DNA of 64,000 bases from Paraphysomonas bandaiensis (taxonomy: Eukaryota > Chrysophyceae). The notes below the pieces were generated by a model. It saw only the letters and a program-made list of their open reading frames with translations. It was not told the origin of the DNA and ran no database searches. The DNA lies in assembly GCA_965644295.1 (NCBI GenBank), contig CBFFRP010000191.1, positions 1 to 64,000 on the forward strand, read 5' to 3'. Shown piece after piece: positions 22,701-32,500 of the stretch. The stretch's first letter is position 1; every line of letters starts with the position of its first letter. Position numbers and translations under genes: made by a program.

Positions 22701-23666
22701 AAACCAGTACAGAGAGTCGGTTGGCACCAGGTGGATCATGGCTCTATGGAGTCCTTGATCGACGAAGAGTGTGCAGCCCTCTTGAATCTTAAGCGAGTAC
22801 GAATCCCAAAGAGAGACCGGTACATTATTCGGGGAATAGGTTCACACGATATCGCTGTGAGTTGGAGAGCTTGTCTTACCTACACTGTTACTGCACAACG
22901 GGTCTTACCTGTGGCAGTGTTGCCGGGAGAGGCACCACTTTTGAACAATGCAAGGGAACAAGTTCAGTTGAAAGCATGGATACCAATTATCCCGAATTGT
23001 TCCATGAATGTAATCTTTGGAGGGCATGCATTACGACGTATCAAAATGATTGACTTGTTTGATCATAAACTGCTGTTGTTCCAAACTAATGGTATTCAGT
23101 ATGCAATGCCTCAATTCAACTGGAATGAGACTGTTACGCAAATGGCATCAGCTCAGGACCCTGTGGTACAGAAATGTGTTGCACGCCATCTCCGTGAAAA
23201 CAAACCTCAACCTCACAAGGCTGCAGTCTGCATATCGAAACATATCCCACCGCATTCTAAGATGCGGATTCCTGTTCAAGTGGGCAAGGGTGCTCCGTTA
23301 GGTGGATGGATACAGACTCTGCCAGAGGTTGCAAGGATTAATTCAGGTGATGATGCTAATGAGCCCGTCTTACAATTTGAAGATGCTATTTGTACGGCGA
23401 ACAGACCTTATATATGGGCTTCTAATCATACCGATGATTGGATCCATCTACCGGGTAGACCGCGTTTAGTTGTACGACTTCAACCCATATTATTGGGGAT
23501 GCAGGTTCATAATCAGGAGACGGTGGAATCTGCTATGAATGGCAGTGTCGAGACGGAGGATACCGCTATCATGCCTACTGATGACAAATTCCAGCATTCA
23601 GATATTTCTATGTTATCTGAAGAGAATCACGAAAATGTCACTAGGCTGGTGTCCTCATCGAAATGA
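19596..23666 (+). CDS. gag: Gag with eight-cysteine zinc finger and C-terminal protease-like region
   Basis: A 1,356-codon frame ending in UGA at 23,664. Codons 1-61 lie in the LTR. Residues 202-248 hold eight cysteines in four CX2C pairs (C202/205, C220/223, C228/231, C245/248), a RING- or treble-clef-like zinc module unusual for Gag. Residues about 490-530 are Ser-rich. A CX2CX3HX6C box (CSRCGLRHSINNAQC, near residue 850) resembles an atypical nucleocapsid knuckle. The C-terminal part has VDHGSMESLIDEECAALL and a later hydrophobic-GG segment (NVIFGG), as in a retropepsin, but with DHG where the family has DSG/DTG. Gag would form the particle and package RNA. Pol probably follows by readthrough of the UGA. 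Confidence 0.8.
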   Translation: MEEETLDSAQESTKFESVRRTLRLMLGGLDPSIANASEDQIRDIGLAFGLSEIESETLVSQFFKEISSLNKQSDDFRETETHEADSQATTVPELVDRLSSPEEVPLSARKPLAFGKDAIQPLRAQDDFCSFDADATGDSPLHMDPLPFKEQSNKEAEAKECHYTPLPHAGDEAHNVLHSTSGLQGVYNTSRPDQLGRDADRCQICQRLTDPKRLTAGGICYYCSENQCIDCKDQVNSMEIQGGLCYRCRVRRGILRSKRPTTDTLEKCIILGHRRLRPRPDLNEDTYMEHLYLDRGARDPMDLKISLDILQQYADRRRVHTTRWSKQRYTAHIAEPLQHWEQQIYMACTATEVTDRLQDHFFEQMKIARESSAEDISQLAQLVLNRGNGLQLPSNVREWLSRLTVLDNVHELVAEEHIYETAELCMVLNQYLDIRDMAETMWEEADSQLMMRCNLLSKQLSQQNKKFGSWEERTVDSDDESYHSFVSNGSRGSFVSRGSRSADTRSSTSRVLSSRGSRSNSRIYPTEDGRLLDAQAFGCHLQQIGEQHWSLLCNQMRSSRAMRLMSKALPKATPWRREVKEPTLYMKTDDKMRLEKDQSNRYPIERGLRFAVQKARQAKMGLKDLVIQTKNGWCFKGGFKEELQRLSLNRVPEIWDDQEDSQLATEYEFWMRRWVHFCHWAIRNYCPVQTNEQRAKQIEDWAAPDLATPTAVMQLYYELKEVVEHNTPDCQTAQVMEESMRRVVGKEPVWGKSLVAAYDNKITKIERAKSTENWSLSWEEVESIWREIQEEFQQGTLLYIIRPDVQSSKQPDTTKGEGGLRRHHKVHAGIREEPKPSLTPIEIAKLTCSRCGLRHSINNAQCRRITNGKFDPLGFVSETPRNIERNRIYNFWLSRLNKYSQPWSQLPTAQKEEFQAAFRDLTSRWDGGSALHTTFIGGERKKSNSIASSVSSTPQVHWADSDDDSSFSTLDDSIPAHSTDSLSGSRSTKSKSKPKRKVHAAQKVRYLVHTVTPRDESQDTLSMFRVLYDTVDETGKPVQRVGWHQVDHGSMESLIDEECAALLNLKRVRIPKRDRYIIRGIGSHDIAVSWRACLTYTVTAQRVLPVAVLPGEAPLLNNAREQVQLKAWIPIIPNCSMNVIFGGHALRRIKMIDLFDHKLLLFQTNGIQYAMPQFNWNETVTQMASAQDPVVQKCVARHLRENKPQPHKAAVCISKHIPPHSKMRIPVQVGKGAPLGGWIQTLPEVARINSGDDANEPVLQFEDAICTANRPYIWASNHTDDWIHLPGRPRLVVRLQPILLGMQVHNQETVESAMNGSVETEDTAIMPTDDKFQHSDISMLSEENHENVTRLVSSSK

Positions 23667-26600
23667 GTAGACGGCAAAGAGGTGAATCGGCCACCTCCGG
23701 AGCCACCGCCTGTTAACATAGCCGATACGACTTCGGATTGTCCACGACCGGAGTCAATCCCTGTGGAATTATGGAATTTAGTGGATTTGTGTCAGCGAAA
23801 TTCAGTTCAACCACGATTTGACAAGTACACTCCTGACCGTCTTCAAGAGTGTATTGAACTGATTTTAACTAAGCTGGATATATATAAGGATGATGAAGCA
23901 GTCTCGTTGCAAGGGGAGATTTCTATCGACGCGGATACTATAGCTTCACATCATAATGAACGTGATTATTTTTTGGCTCAAGCTTTGGCCAATATTGATG
24001 TTTTCTGTTTTCCTGATCCCGATAACCCTCCACGGATTAAGGATTATAAAGTGAGTATTGAAACTACTGATGAAGTTCCGGTTCGGGCGCGACCTCGGAA
24101 ATATTCTTTATTGCAACAAGCATTTTTAGAGGCTAAAACTGGTATGATGCTTCGTCAGAAAAAGCTTCAACCCTCAAACAGTGATTGGAGCCATGGTTTA
24201 GTTCTGGTTCCTTATCATGACCGTATTCAGAAATTTTTAGATAAATGGGGAGACACGGCACATTTAGAAATCTTCAAAAAGGTTAATTGGCCTGAAGTGG
24301 CCACATTTTTTCGGATGTGTTCAGATGTCCGATCGCTCAATCAGAAAACTAAGGTAGATATTTTTCCACTTCCCAGGATTGATGACTTGCTAGATAGCAT
24401 TCCTGTGGGAACTGACCGGTTTTCAGCGGGCGATATTGCTGATGCATTTTTCTGTGTGGAGCTTGACGCTGATAGTCGATTTAAAACGGCATTCCGCACT
24501 CATAACGCTCATTTACAGTATACGGTGATGTTACAAGGCTGGGTCAATGCACCTTCACACTTTAGTAGAGTCATTGCCCAGACTTTTGAAGACATGGATC
24601 GGTTTCAAGTCTCTGCATACCTGGACGATGTGCTTAACCATACTGGGGGTTTTCGTGCACATTTCCTGACACAGCAGTCCATATACGATAGACTTCGAAA
24701 TCGTCATCTTACATTTAAAATTGAAAAGACTCATATTAATTATCGGGAGCTGCGGTTCCTTGGACATATTCTGTCCAGAAACGGCCGATGCCCTGATCCG
24801 AAGAAGGTTGAGGCGATTACAAATCTTGCAGACCCAGAGGACGTTACGGCTGTTCGATGTTTTTTAGGAAGTACTTCATTCTACCGTCAGTATATTCCTC
24901 AATACGCAGACGTTGCGTTGCCTCTGTATGACTTGACGAAGAAAAATGTCAACGTGAAGAAACTCTGGCGCCCAGAGATACACGGCCATGCCATGGAGAG
25001 GCTTAAAGAGGCGCTGCGGAAGGCTCCTGTGCTTCGTTACATTGATAATTCTAAACCGTTTGTCATTCACCTGGATGCTTCCAAGACAAAGCGTGGTATC
25101 GGTGGGGTTCTCATGCAGCATGATGACGCAGGGCAGCTCCATCCGGTGGAATATTTCAGTCGTAAGTTAACTCCTGCTGAACGAAATTACTCGGCCACGG
25201 ATTTGGAATGTAAGGCCCTCAGGGATGTTATTCTCCATTGGCATATTTATCTGAGTAGTGGTCGTAAATTTGAAGTCCACTCTGACCACAATTGCCTGAA
25301 ATATATGGTCCATTCAGTGACTGCAACACTTAATCCACGATTGCTGGGATACCTCATGGATCTTCAATCATATCGTTTTGCTTTACATTACAAAAAAGGG
25401 GTGGAAAATGTAGTTGCTGATATGTTAAGTCGCCTTTGGCAAATAGGGGATGTACCGCCAGCTACTAGGGAGGAGCTCTCCGATCATCTCGGGCCGGTGG
25501 TTGATAATGAGGATCCAGACCTCATCCGATCATGGGGGGCTGCAAAACGACAGTTGAGTAAATTGAAACGCCAAGCGGTTGTGGAGGCGCAAACTATTAA
25601 GAAAACTCATACTTGCTCTAGCAAATTTGAGGTTCAAATCTGTAATTGTGATGCGCTGGATTTGGATTTGTTGTCTTCTTTGACTAATGTCAAGAAAGGG
25701 GGAGTATTAGGGGAAAGTTCAGAATTAGAAAATTCTGAAGTTAGATTTAAAGTGGCTGGCTCTACATTAAAAAGAAGGAAGCAGCCGAGCATCGATGTAG
25801 AACAATATAGTTGCCAGGTTGAGAATCTACTTAAAGAATTGAATATTACGGAAGTTCAGGAAACTGGTGAGTCAAGGATGAAATTCAGCAATTCGGGACA
25901 GAATATACAACATGCAACTGCACACTCGAACCGAACTAGCTTTCATCCATCTCGAACAAACTATATGGATAATCCAGATGAGTCAGAAGATATGAAGTTA
26001 ATTCGAGAACGACGAATTTCTGGTTACAATCAATGTACTATTCTTCCATCGACAAAGCTAAAAGCAGGATGGGGACTTTTTGCCACCAAACAGATCTGTC
26101 CAAATGTTGAGATTTGTGATTATGTGGGTCCGGTTGTATCTGAAGGAGTGGATCAATTAAGCTCCAATTATGGGATGCAGATGATTGCTGGAGCACATCG
26201 TAAGATTGTTTTTGATGGATGGGAACCTGGTTCAAGCTTAGGTCGATATGCGAATGATGGGATATCCAAACAATTGATTAATGCGAAATTGATATGGAAA
26301 AAATCTAAAGGAGTTTTGATGGCTCTTAGAGAGATCTTGCCTGGGGATGAAATATTTTTTGACTATGGTAAAGAATTTTGGAGTACTAGAAGTGATCAAC
26401 TTAGTCCAGAAGATAATCAAATTCTGAATTTAGATGGATCTCGACGGAAGACTACCGTGTCTTTTAAAGATGAATTTGAGTTAATTGTGTACGATCAAAA
26501 ACGGAAAGTTCAGGAGAAACTATATTCCAAAATCTTTAAGTACAGCGATGAAGAAAATTCCAGAATCCAGGAACTTGTTGAGATGGAGGAACGAAATACT

Positions 26601-28247
26601 AGGAATTTCGAGAGAACTCTCCGATATCTAGAAACCGACGCTTTGGAGAAGTACTCTTATGAGAACCTAGTACAATGCCAATCACTTGCTGACGAATTGC
26701 AATATCTGGTAGGCAGAAAGTATATTGATGACGATAATTTCCAAAAATATGAGATTGCTTCAATACATTATGATGAAACGCATAAGTTAGTGGTTGGTCA
26801 TAGGAGGCCTTTGTCAGGGAAATTGGATAGATATGATACTCACCCATTCGCCGTATGTGGAGAATCTGGATTATGGGAGTTATCAGATCAATATTTATTA
26901 GATCATCCGGAAGTAGATCCGGAGATTAAGTGGCCTTCGAGTAGAGAGAGTATGTTTCAGATCCAAGAAAATGATACTCAACTGGGATTGATTATATCAC
27001 AGTTATCAAATTTTGAAACTGGCCATGAGTTAGAAGTGGATGGTCATGATTACAAGTTACATGAGAATGCAGATGAACCATCGCACAAGATACTATTGAG
27101 AAAACATGTTCAGAAAAACAAGGGATCGATAGATTGGCAAATTATGGTCCCTCAGGTGTTACGTTTTCAACTAATGAAGTATTTCCATGAAGGATATACG
27201 CATCCAGGAACACAACGAATGCTTGAAACTTTGAAATTGAGATATTTTTGGCCGTCAATACGCAAGGATGTACAGAAACATGTGGAGGAATGTATACCTT
27301 GTAAATTACGTAAGACCTATCAAACGCGACCAAAGATTCCAATAATGAAATACCCTGATGCAAAATTTCCTTTGTCACGAATACATATTGATTTAACAGG
27401 AAGATTGGTGAAAACCAAAAGTGGTTTCAGTTATATTCTAGTGGTAAAGGATTTCCTTACTAAATTTGTTTGGCTTATGCCTCTTAAGAACAAGACGCCT
27501 TTGGAAGTGGCTAATGCTTTGATTACTCATGTGTTTTGTCCATTTGGGTTACCAGAATTACTGGTGAGTGATAAAGGCACAGAGTTTGTCAATAAACTGA
27601 CCAAAGCAATATCCAAGTTATTCAAGTATAGAAGGATTAACACTACTCCTTATACTCCAAGGAGCCAGGGTTTAGTTAAGAATCACAACAAGACGTTGAA
27701 GGATCAGTTGTACCATTTTGTAGGTGTATTACAGGATGACTGGGATACATTTTTGCCTACAGTACAATTGATGTATAATACTACAGTGTCCTCGAGCACA
27801 AGTTTTACTCCATATTATATGATGTTCGGTAGAGAATGCCGTTTACCATCTATAGAGTTTACATTGTCCTCGAAACTTTCCGAGCTTCGATTACAACCTG
27901 GAACTATTGAAGCTGAATGGATAGATAATTTGTTGATTTCTTTGGAACAAGCTTGGAATTATGCAACGAAGAAAGCTCAAAAGAATCATCTCCGACATAA
28001 TATGGTATCTAGGCGACCTCGAGAGTTCAAAGAATATAATGCTGGTGATTTATTCTTCAGAATTCGACGTCCAATTAATGTGTTTAAATCGGCTGATGAT
28101 GAGGAGTTGTATAAAATCAATGCCAAATTACAAGCTAGATTTGAAGGACCTTATAAAGTTATTCGGCGACTAAGTCCAATACTTTATGATGCTGAAATTG
28201 AAGGAAAAGAGGTTCGAATAAATGCTACTAATATGAAGCCATTTTAG
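23667..28247 (+). CDS. pol: Pol: reverse transcriptase, RNase H, SET-like domain, integrase
   Basis: Same frame as Gag, directly after its UGA; no ATG near the start (the first start-like codon is GTG 23,682, used here for numbering). RT: FSAGDIADAFF near residue 250 and AYLDDVL near 312. RNase H: HLDAS (about 460), the ATDLECKA Glu, and HSDHNCL. Residues 785-900 match a SET domain: AGWGLFATKQI, ICDYVGPVVSE, LGRYANDG with NAKL, then ALREILPGDEIFFDYG. Integrase: H/H and CIPC zinc ligands (from residue 1168), D1237 (HIDLTG), D1297 (VSDKGTEF), then exactly 35 residues on K1333 (QGLVKNHNKTLK) where the family has Glu; GPY/F-like RFEGPYKVIRR near the end. No chromodomain is seen. Integration activity is doubtful; RT and RNase H look intact. 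Confidence 0.85.
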   Translation, partial: VDGKEVNRPPPEPPPVNIADTTSDCPRPESIPVELWNLVDLCQRNSVQPRFDKYTPDRLQECIELILTKLDIYKDDEAVSLQGEISIDADTIASHHNERDYFLAQALANIDVFCFPDPDNPPRIKDYKVSIETTDEVPVRARPRKYSLLQQAFLEAKTGMMLRQKKLQPSNSDWSHGLVLVPYHDRIQKFLDKWGDTAHLEIFKKVNWPEVATFFRMCSDVRSLNQKTKVDIFPLPRIDDLLDSIPVGTDRFSAGDIADAFFCVELDADSRFKTAFRTHNAHLQYTVMLQGWVNAPSHFSRVIAQTFEDMDRFQVSAYLDDVLNHTGGFRAHFLTQQSIYDRLRNRHLTFKIEKTHINYRELRFLGHILSRNGRCPDPKKVEAITNLADPEDVTAVRCFLGSTSFYRQYIPQYADVALPLYDLTKKNVNVKKLWRPEIHGHAMERLKEALRKAPVLRYIDNSKPFVIHLDASKTKRGIGGVLMQHDDAGQLHPVEYFSRKLTPAERNYSATDLECKALRDVILHWHIYLSSGRKFEVHSDHNCLKYMVHSVTATLNPRLLGYLMDLQSYRFALHYKKGVENVVADMLSRLWQIGDVPPATREELSDHLGPVVDNEDPDLIRSWGAAKRQLSKLKRQAVVEAQTIKKTHTCSSKFEVQICNCDALDLDLLSSLTNVKKGGVLGESSELENSEVRFKVAGSTLKRRKQPSIDVEQYSCQVENLLKELNITEVQETGESRMKFSNSGQNIQHATAHSNRTSFHPSRTNYMDNPDESEDMKLIRERRISGYNQCTILPSTKLKAGWGLFATKQICPNVEICDYVGPVVSEGVDQLSSNYGMQMIAGAHRKIVFDGWEPGSSLGRYANDGISKQLINAKLIWKKSKGVLMALREILPGDEIFFDYGKEFWSTRSDQLSPEDNQILNLDGSRRKTTVSFKDEFELIVYDQKRKVQEKLYSKIFKYSDEENSRIQELVEMEERNTRNFERTLRYLETDALEKYSYENLVQCQSLADELQYLVGRKYIDDDNFQKYEIASIHYDETHKLVVGHRRPLSGKLDRYDTHPFAVCGESGLWELSDQYLLDHPEVDPEIKWPSSRESMFQIQENDTQLGLIISQLSNFETGHELEVDGHDYKLHENADEPSHKILLRKHVQKNKGSIDWQIMVPQVLRFQLMKYFHEGYTHPGTQRMLETLKLRYFWPSIRKDVQKHVEECIPCKLRKTYQTRPKIPIMKYPDAKFPLSRIHIDLTGRLVKTKSGFSYILVVKDFLTKFVWLMPLKNKTPLEVANALITHVFCPFGLPELLVSDKGTEFVNKLTKAISKLFKYRRINTTPYTPRSQGLVKNHNKTLKDQLYHFVGVLQDDWDTFLPTVQLMYNTTVSSSTSFTPYYMMFGRECRLPSIEFTLSSKLSELRLQPGTIEAEWIDNLLISLEQAWNYATKKAQKNHLRHNMVSRRPREFKEYNAGDLFFRIRRPINVFKSADDEELYKINAKLQARFEGPYKVIRRLSPILYDAEIEGKEVRINATNMKPF

Positions 28248-28302
28248 GTTCGCAGTGAACTTCGTTCCGCATACTGGCGTATGCGACTGCTGGAGGGGGT
28301 AG
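28248..28302 (+). promoter_or_regulatory. 3' spacer with hairpin and polypurine tract
   Basis: Between the Pol stop and the 3' LTR. CGCATACTGGCGTATGCG (about 28,268-28,285) is a 7-bp-arm hairpin. GGAGGGGGTAG ends at 28,302, directly before TGTAATAACC of the LTR, as expected for the plus-strand primer of reverse transcription. Confidence 0.7.
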
Positions 28303-29184
28303 TGTAATAACCAGCTATCAGGTTATTCTATTCTACAAGCTCTCTATTGTATATGCTTAAGTTTGTACATACCATCTGTGCAAACATAGATTGAATAATA
28401 TTATTATTATTATTACCATAACTCACACTGAGATATATGATATATTATGACTATGACAATTCATGCTTATCATTGATATTTACATAATCATTCAAAAGAC
28501 AAAGAAAGACATGATTATCAATAATGAGACATAATGATGATACTGATGATGGATGATATATATATATGTTCTTATTATATATATATATTGACTTTAAGGC
28601 TGGAGAAGTTTACTGGAGAATTCCGGGTTTGATATCCATGCTGATAGATGTGTATTGCCAGATTATCCAGTAATACAGTTATACATTACGTATTTCCTTC
28701 AGTGCTTATTGGGGATTGATTGTACTTAGGAGTACGAATACCAGGCTTCAACTACAATGAGAATACTGAATGTATCTTCCCTTATACAGTTGTAATGAGT
28801 TATTATGATCAACTGTGTTAGACTGATGTGTTTGGTATTGAATATGAATGATGTTCATTCCATTGATCACGGAATCGTAGGTAGACATATTTATATTATT
28901 GATAATAAGATGCAATTTCCTTACTCTTGAAATTGCTGGTAGATAGCATTGTAGTTGTAGACACATATTTGTTCATTGTGATTTGATTATATTGTTATTA
29001 TTATGGAGGAGGAGACTCTTGATAGCGCACAAGAGTCTACTAAATTCGAGTCAGTGAGAAGGACCCTCAGGCTTATGCTTGGAGGGTTAGACCCTTCCAT
29101 TGCCAATGCCAGTGAGGATCAAATCCGGGATATAGGCTTGGCATTTGGGTTGTCCGAGATCGAATCAGAGACGTTGGTGTCTCA
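28303..29184 (+). repeat. 3' LTR of the SET-Gypsy element
   Basis: Identical to 18,896-19,777 over its whole length. It carries an orphan copy of the Gag start (ATG 29,003), which runs past the LTR edge into flanking DNA and stops at 29,210-29,212. That short frame is not a gene. The flanking ATAT target duplication follows. Confidence 0.9.
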
Positions 29185-29212
29185 ATATATTTTACATTAT
29201 ATTGTTCCCTAA

Positions 29213-29569
29213 CCCTGACTGAAAGTATGTTCTTTGCATATGAGTTCGCTTCCCCTGTTTACATCAAACTCTATTCACTTGCACAATGTATATCCCATCA
29301 GACGGAAGAGCTCAGCACATACATGTCCTTGGTGCTATTTACAAAATGAGAGTTTGCATGATAAACTCATAATAAAAGTTAATTTCATTTGGATAGTTTT
29401 GCCTCAAGAAAAAATCACCGAAATATAAAAACCAATTATTACTGCATATACACTTACTACAGCTGTTTGTTTTTTGTAGTTGCCTTCTAGGTGCCTTCAC
29501 CCACATAGCACTTCTAAATCATGTCCAATAACAGTGATTGAACAAGCACCAATGTATAAAGAAACTCCA
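29213..29569. other. Intergenic, 3' of the ankyrin gene
   Basis: No feature recognised. It should hold the 3' UTR of the minus-strand gene ending at 29,570. The phrase ATTGTTCCCTAACCCTG next to the LTR recurs in similar form at about 39,205 (ATTGTTCCCTAGCCCTG), suggesting that the Gypsy element landed in an older repeat. Confidence 0.35.
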
Positions 29570-32500
29570 CTACTCTACAGTGGCGTTTGTACAATATTGT
29601 TGATATAATAGACCATCTGCGAAGCATTGGTGAGCATGCACGTCCGGCCCCGCAATATCAAGCTCTTTAAGTGCTCGTATTAAAGGTAGAAGAAAAGCTG
29701 AGTTTCTTTCTAGGTCATCAGCATTTGCAGATACTTTAGTACTCTCTTCCTCTCTGACATGACTACCTGCTGGCACTTCTTCAGGTGGAGTGGCGTTGTC
29801 AACAACATCGTCAGCATCTGCCCCTTCTATATTTACCACATCCTCTACATTTTCCTCCTTACTATTCATAACGTCACCGTCACAAGCATGTTCAGATTGT
29901 TCTTGTATCCCAAGCTCATTGCAAATTTTTATGTTTTCTCTCTCCAATTTCATTAGAAGGGAATCGGTTTCTCCTTTGCAGAGTAACAGCCGCTCTATGA
30001 CATCAGCCTTATTGGCAGAAAGCAATAAATTTAACACCGTGGTATCTTCTTGTAGCAACGCAGCTTCAACACATGTATCTCCATTATTGTCTTCGATCAA
30101 TATATTTAACTCTTCTGCACATTCAACGAAAACATTAACAGTATCGACATCGTTGCCATCAATGGCAAGGTGAAGAGCTGTTTTCCCCGATATGTCGTCC
30201 GTAACATTCGGGTCAACTTGAGGTATTGATAACGCTCGACGCATATAAGCAATATTTTTTGCTGACACTGCTCTGTGGAGTGGCCGATCAGGATATATCT
30301 TGACGGAGGCATTCAACAGCGAGCCATGAACTGGAGTTTTGGATGCTCGACTGACTACACCTTGCACAATATCATCAGACACATTTGATAATCCCGCAAC
30401 GTAATGTGCGTACGGAAATTTATATATTGTGACACCTTTCTCCCATATAATATCAACTAATTTAGCATAATTGCTAACAATCGCAACATGAAGAATTGTA
30501 AATATCTTCGGAAGGTCCAACTTCAGTATTGCTACCTCACAAGTATAATCACAACTAAAACTTTCATCTGCAAAACACTTTCGGAAACAGGGTAACACCA
30601 ATTCAAATATCGAGTCCAACGAAACGTCCTTATTTCTGGAAGCACTAGCAAAAAAAAGAGCAGTTGCAACAGCAGGATTTATCTTTTCATTGCAATCTAC
30701 ATTCCGAATCAAATCATAAAAGTCCCCATCGTACATGTCACATAAAAATTTAAAAAACTCAAATCTCCTCTCTGGAGTAGAGGTAGGAATCTCAGTGAGA
30801 CACCTATGCTGTGGTGCCGTGTCTAGTACATCACCACATAGACATAATGTAGCAGGACTGATCCCATCATCGGACCGCAGCATGAGGATATCAGCCAACG
30901 TCATTCGGATATATTTTACGGAAGACGGACAAAGTGCATTTGCCATTGCATTATCCAAGACCCGCCGCGCATCAATATCGTACTTTTCTTCCCTGGTTTT
31001 ACCTGTCCGCACATCGGAATATTCCATTCGTTGTTTCGGTCTGCGCACAGAGTGGTCAACAAGCGACTGACCAACTTCAACACAGTTTTCAGGACAAGTT
31101 GCAGCGAGGTAATGCAATGGACTGAATCCCTTGTTGTCTAATGCATTAGCCACAGCGCCAAGCTTCAAAGCTGACATGACAGCCATTTTATCACCCAACC
31201 CAGCCAATACATGCAAAGCGGTAACACCATTTTTATTCGGGGAATTAATAGGCGCCCCAGCTGCAACTAAGCGCTCAATAGTTTCCACCGGAGTTCTTCC
31301 TTCTTTCGCCTGGACATTGCTCTTTATGGTAGCAACAACACCACCAATGGAATATACGATGCACCCCAATCCGATAGAATAGTGTAACGGATAGTTTCCA
31401 CATTCAGAATCACTAACATTCAAATCCACACCAGCAGCAATCAAACTCTGAATAAAGAATTCTCCACCAGAGAGATCTATCCTGTCCGTGTGATTTTCAG
31501 CATTACACATTTGAAACATGAACGATCTATCTTCAGGACTCAGTGAAAAGAAAGCGTATTTGATAGATGGGTTTCCTTCCATATCTAGCTGGTCAATATA
31601 TACACCGGCAGCTACAAGCGCAGCTGCAACTTCTTCATTTCCAAGTATAAGACAATGGTCTAACGGTGTGACGCCCATGCTATCCCCTCTATTAATATCA
31701 GCACCAACCGCGATCAACGCAATGGCCAGTGCCGTATGCCCTCCTTGAATACACGCCGTTAGTGGCTGCGCACGCAGCGCTTTCGAATGCAAATCATCAC
31801 AAGATGTGTTTATAAATGCAGACCACGTTGATGTATCTGGACCATGATTAGGGTCACTATGCGTCAAGTCTGGTTCAAATGGCAATGACAATTCGTCTTC
31901 AACTCCCTTCTTTTTCCCGTCTTTTCCTTTATCTTTTCCACCAGATGTGGGTTTCTTGGCTTTCAATTTTTGTGTTTCATCAGGTATGTCAACATTTTTC
32001 TGCTTTGCTATGTCATTCCAATATTTTTCTCGTACCATTCCTCTGTTGAATATGTACATCAAGACATCTTGGCCCCACTGTACATCTCCAAGTGGACCAA
32101 ATCGCCCCATACTACCTCCGATAATAACAGCACCTCCAAGACTTAAAACACATGCACTAAATATATCAACAACTGCGGGCTGAATCACGTCTGATACTGT
32201 TGGTACCCTACTCAAACCTGATACTGCAGAAAGCGCAATTGTCATAGTTGGCTTACGGGTGGTTGGGTTTGCAAGAACTCCAAGAATTGCACCAGCAACT
32301 GCTATAAAAGGCCAATACTCTTTCATATAGAGAATTTTATATGCATTTGTCACTGTTTTGCCATGTAATTTATCCAGGTTACATAGAGTCGGAAAATCCC
32401 ATGAAAAAGGCGCATCAATGGCTTCAGGTGATATGCTATCATTATCAATTGGTTGCAGCGGAAGGACCTTGTGCGACAAAAAATCCTTCATGTGAATCAT

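Larger units (their letters stand above)
18896..29184 (+). mobile_element. Full-length Ty3/Gypsy-like LTR retrotransposon with SET domain
   Basis: The terminal direct repeats at 18,896-19,777 and 28,303-29,184 appear identical (offset 9,407 bp throughout), begin TG and end CA, and are flanked by the 4-bp duplication ATAT (18,892-18,895 and 29,185-29,188). A purine tract (GGAGGGGGTAG) precedes the 3' LTR. The internal part encodes a 1,356-residue Gag-protease frame and a 1,521-residue Pol frame in the same phase, split by one UGA. Order in Pol: RT, RNase H, SET-like domain, integrase. LTR identity indicates a recent insertion. Oddities: Gag starts inside the LTR, no clear tRNA primer site follows the 5' LTR, and integrase lacks its catalytic Glu. 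Confidence 0.9.

Noticed and set aside
23664-23666. UGA between Gag and Pol considered as evidence for an alternative genetic code
   Set aside because: UGA ends host genes cleanly (for example the MLO-like gene at 47,287), so UGA is a stop in this genome.
29003-29212. 69-codon open frame with the Gag start
   Set aside because: A copy of the Gag 5' end carried by the 3' LTR and running into flanking DNA; not a separate gene.
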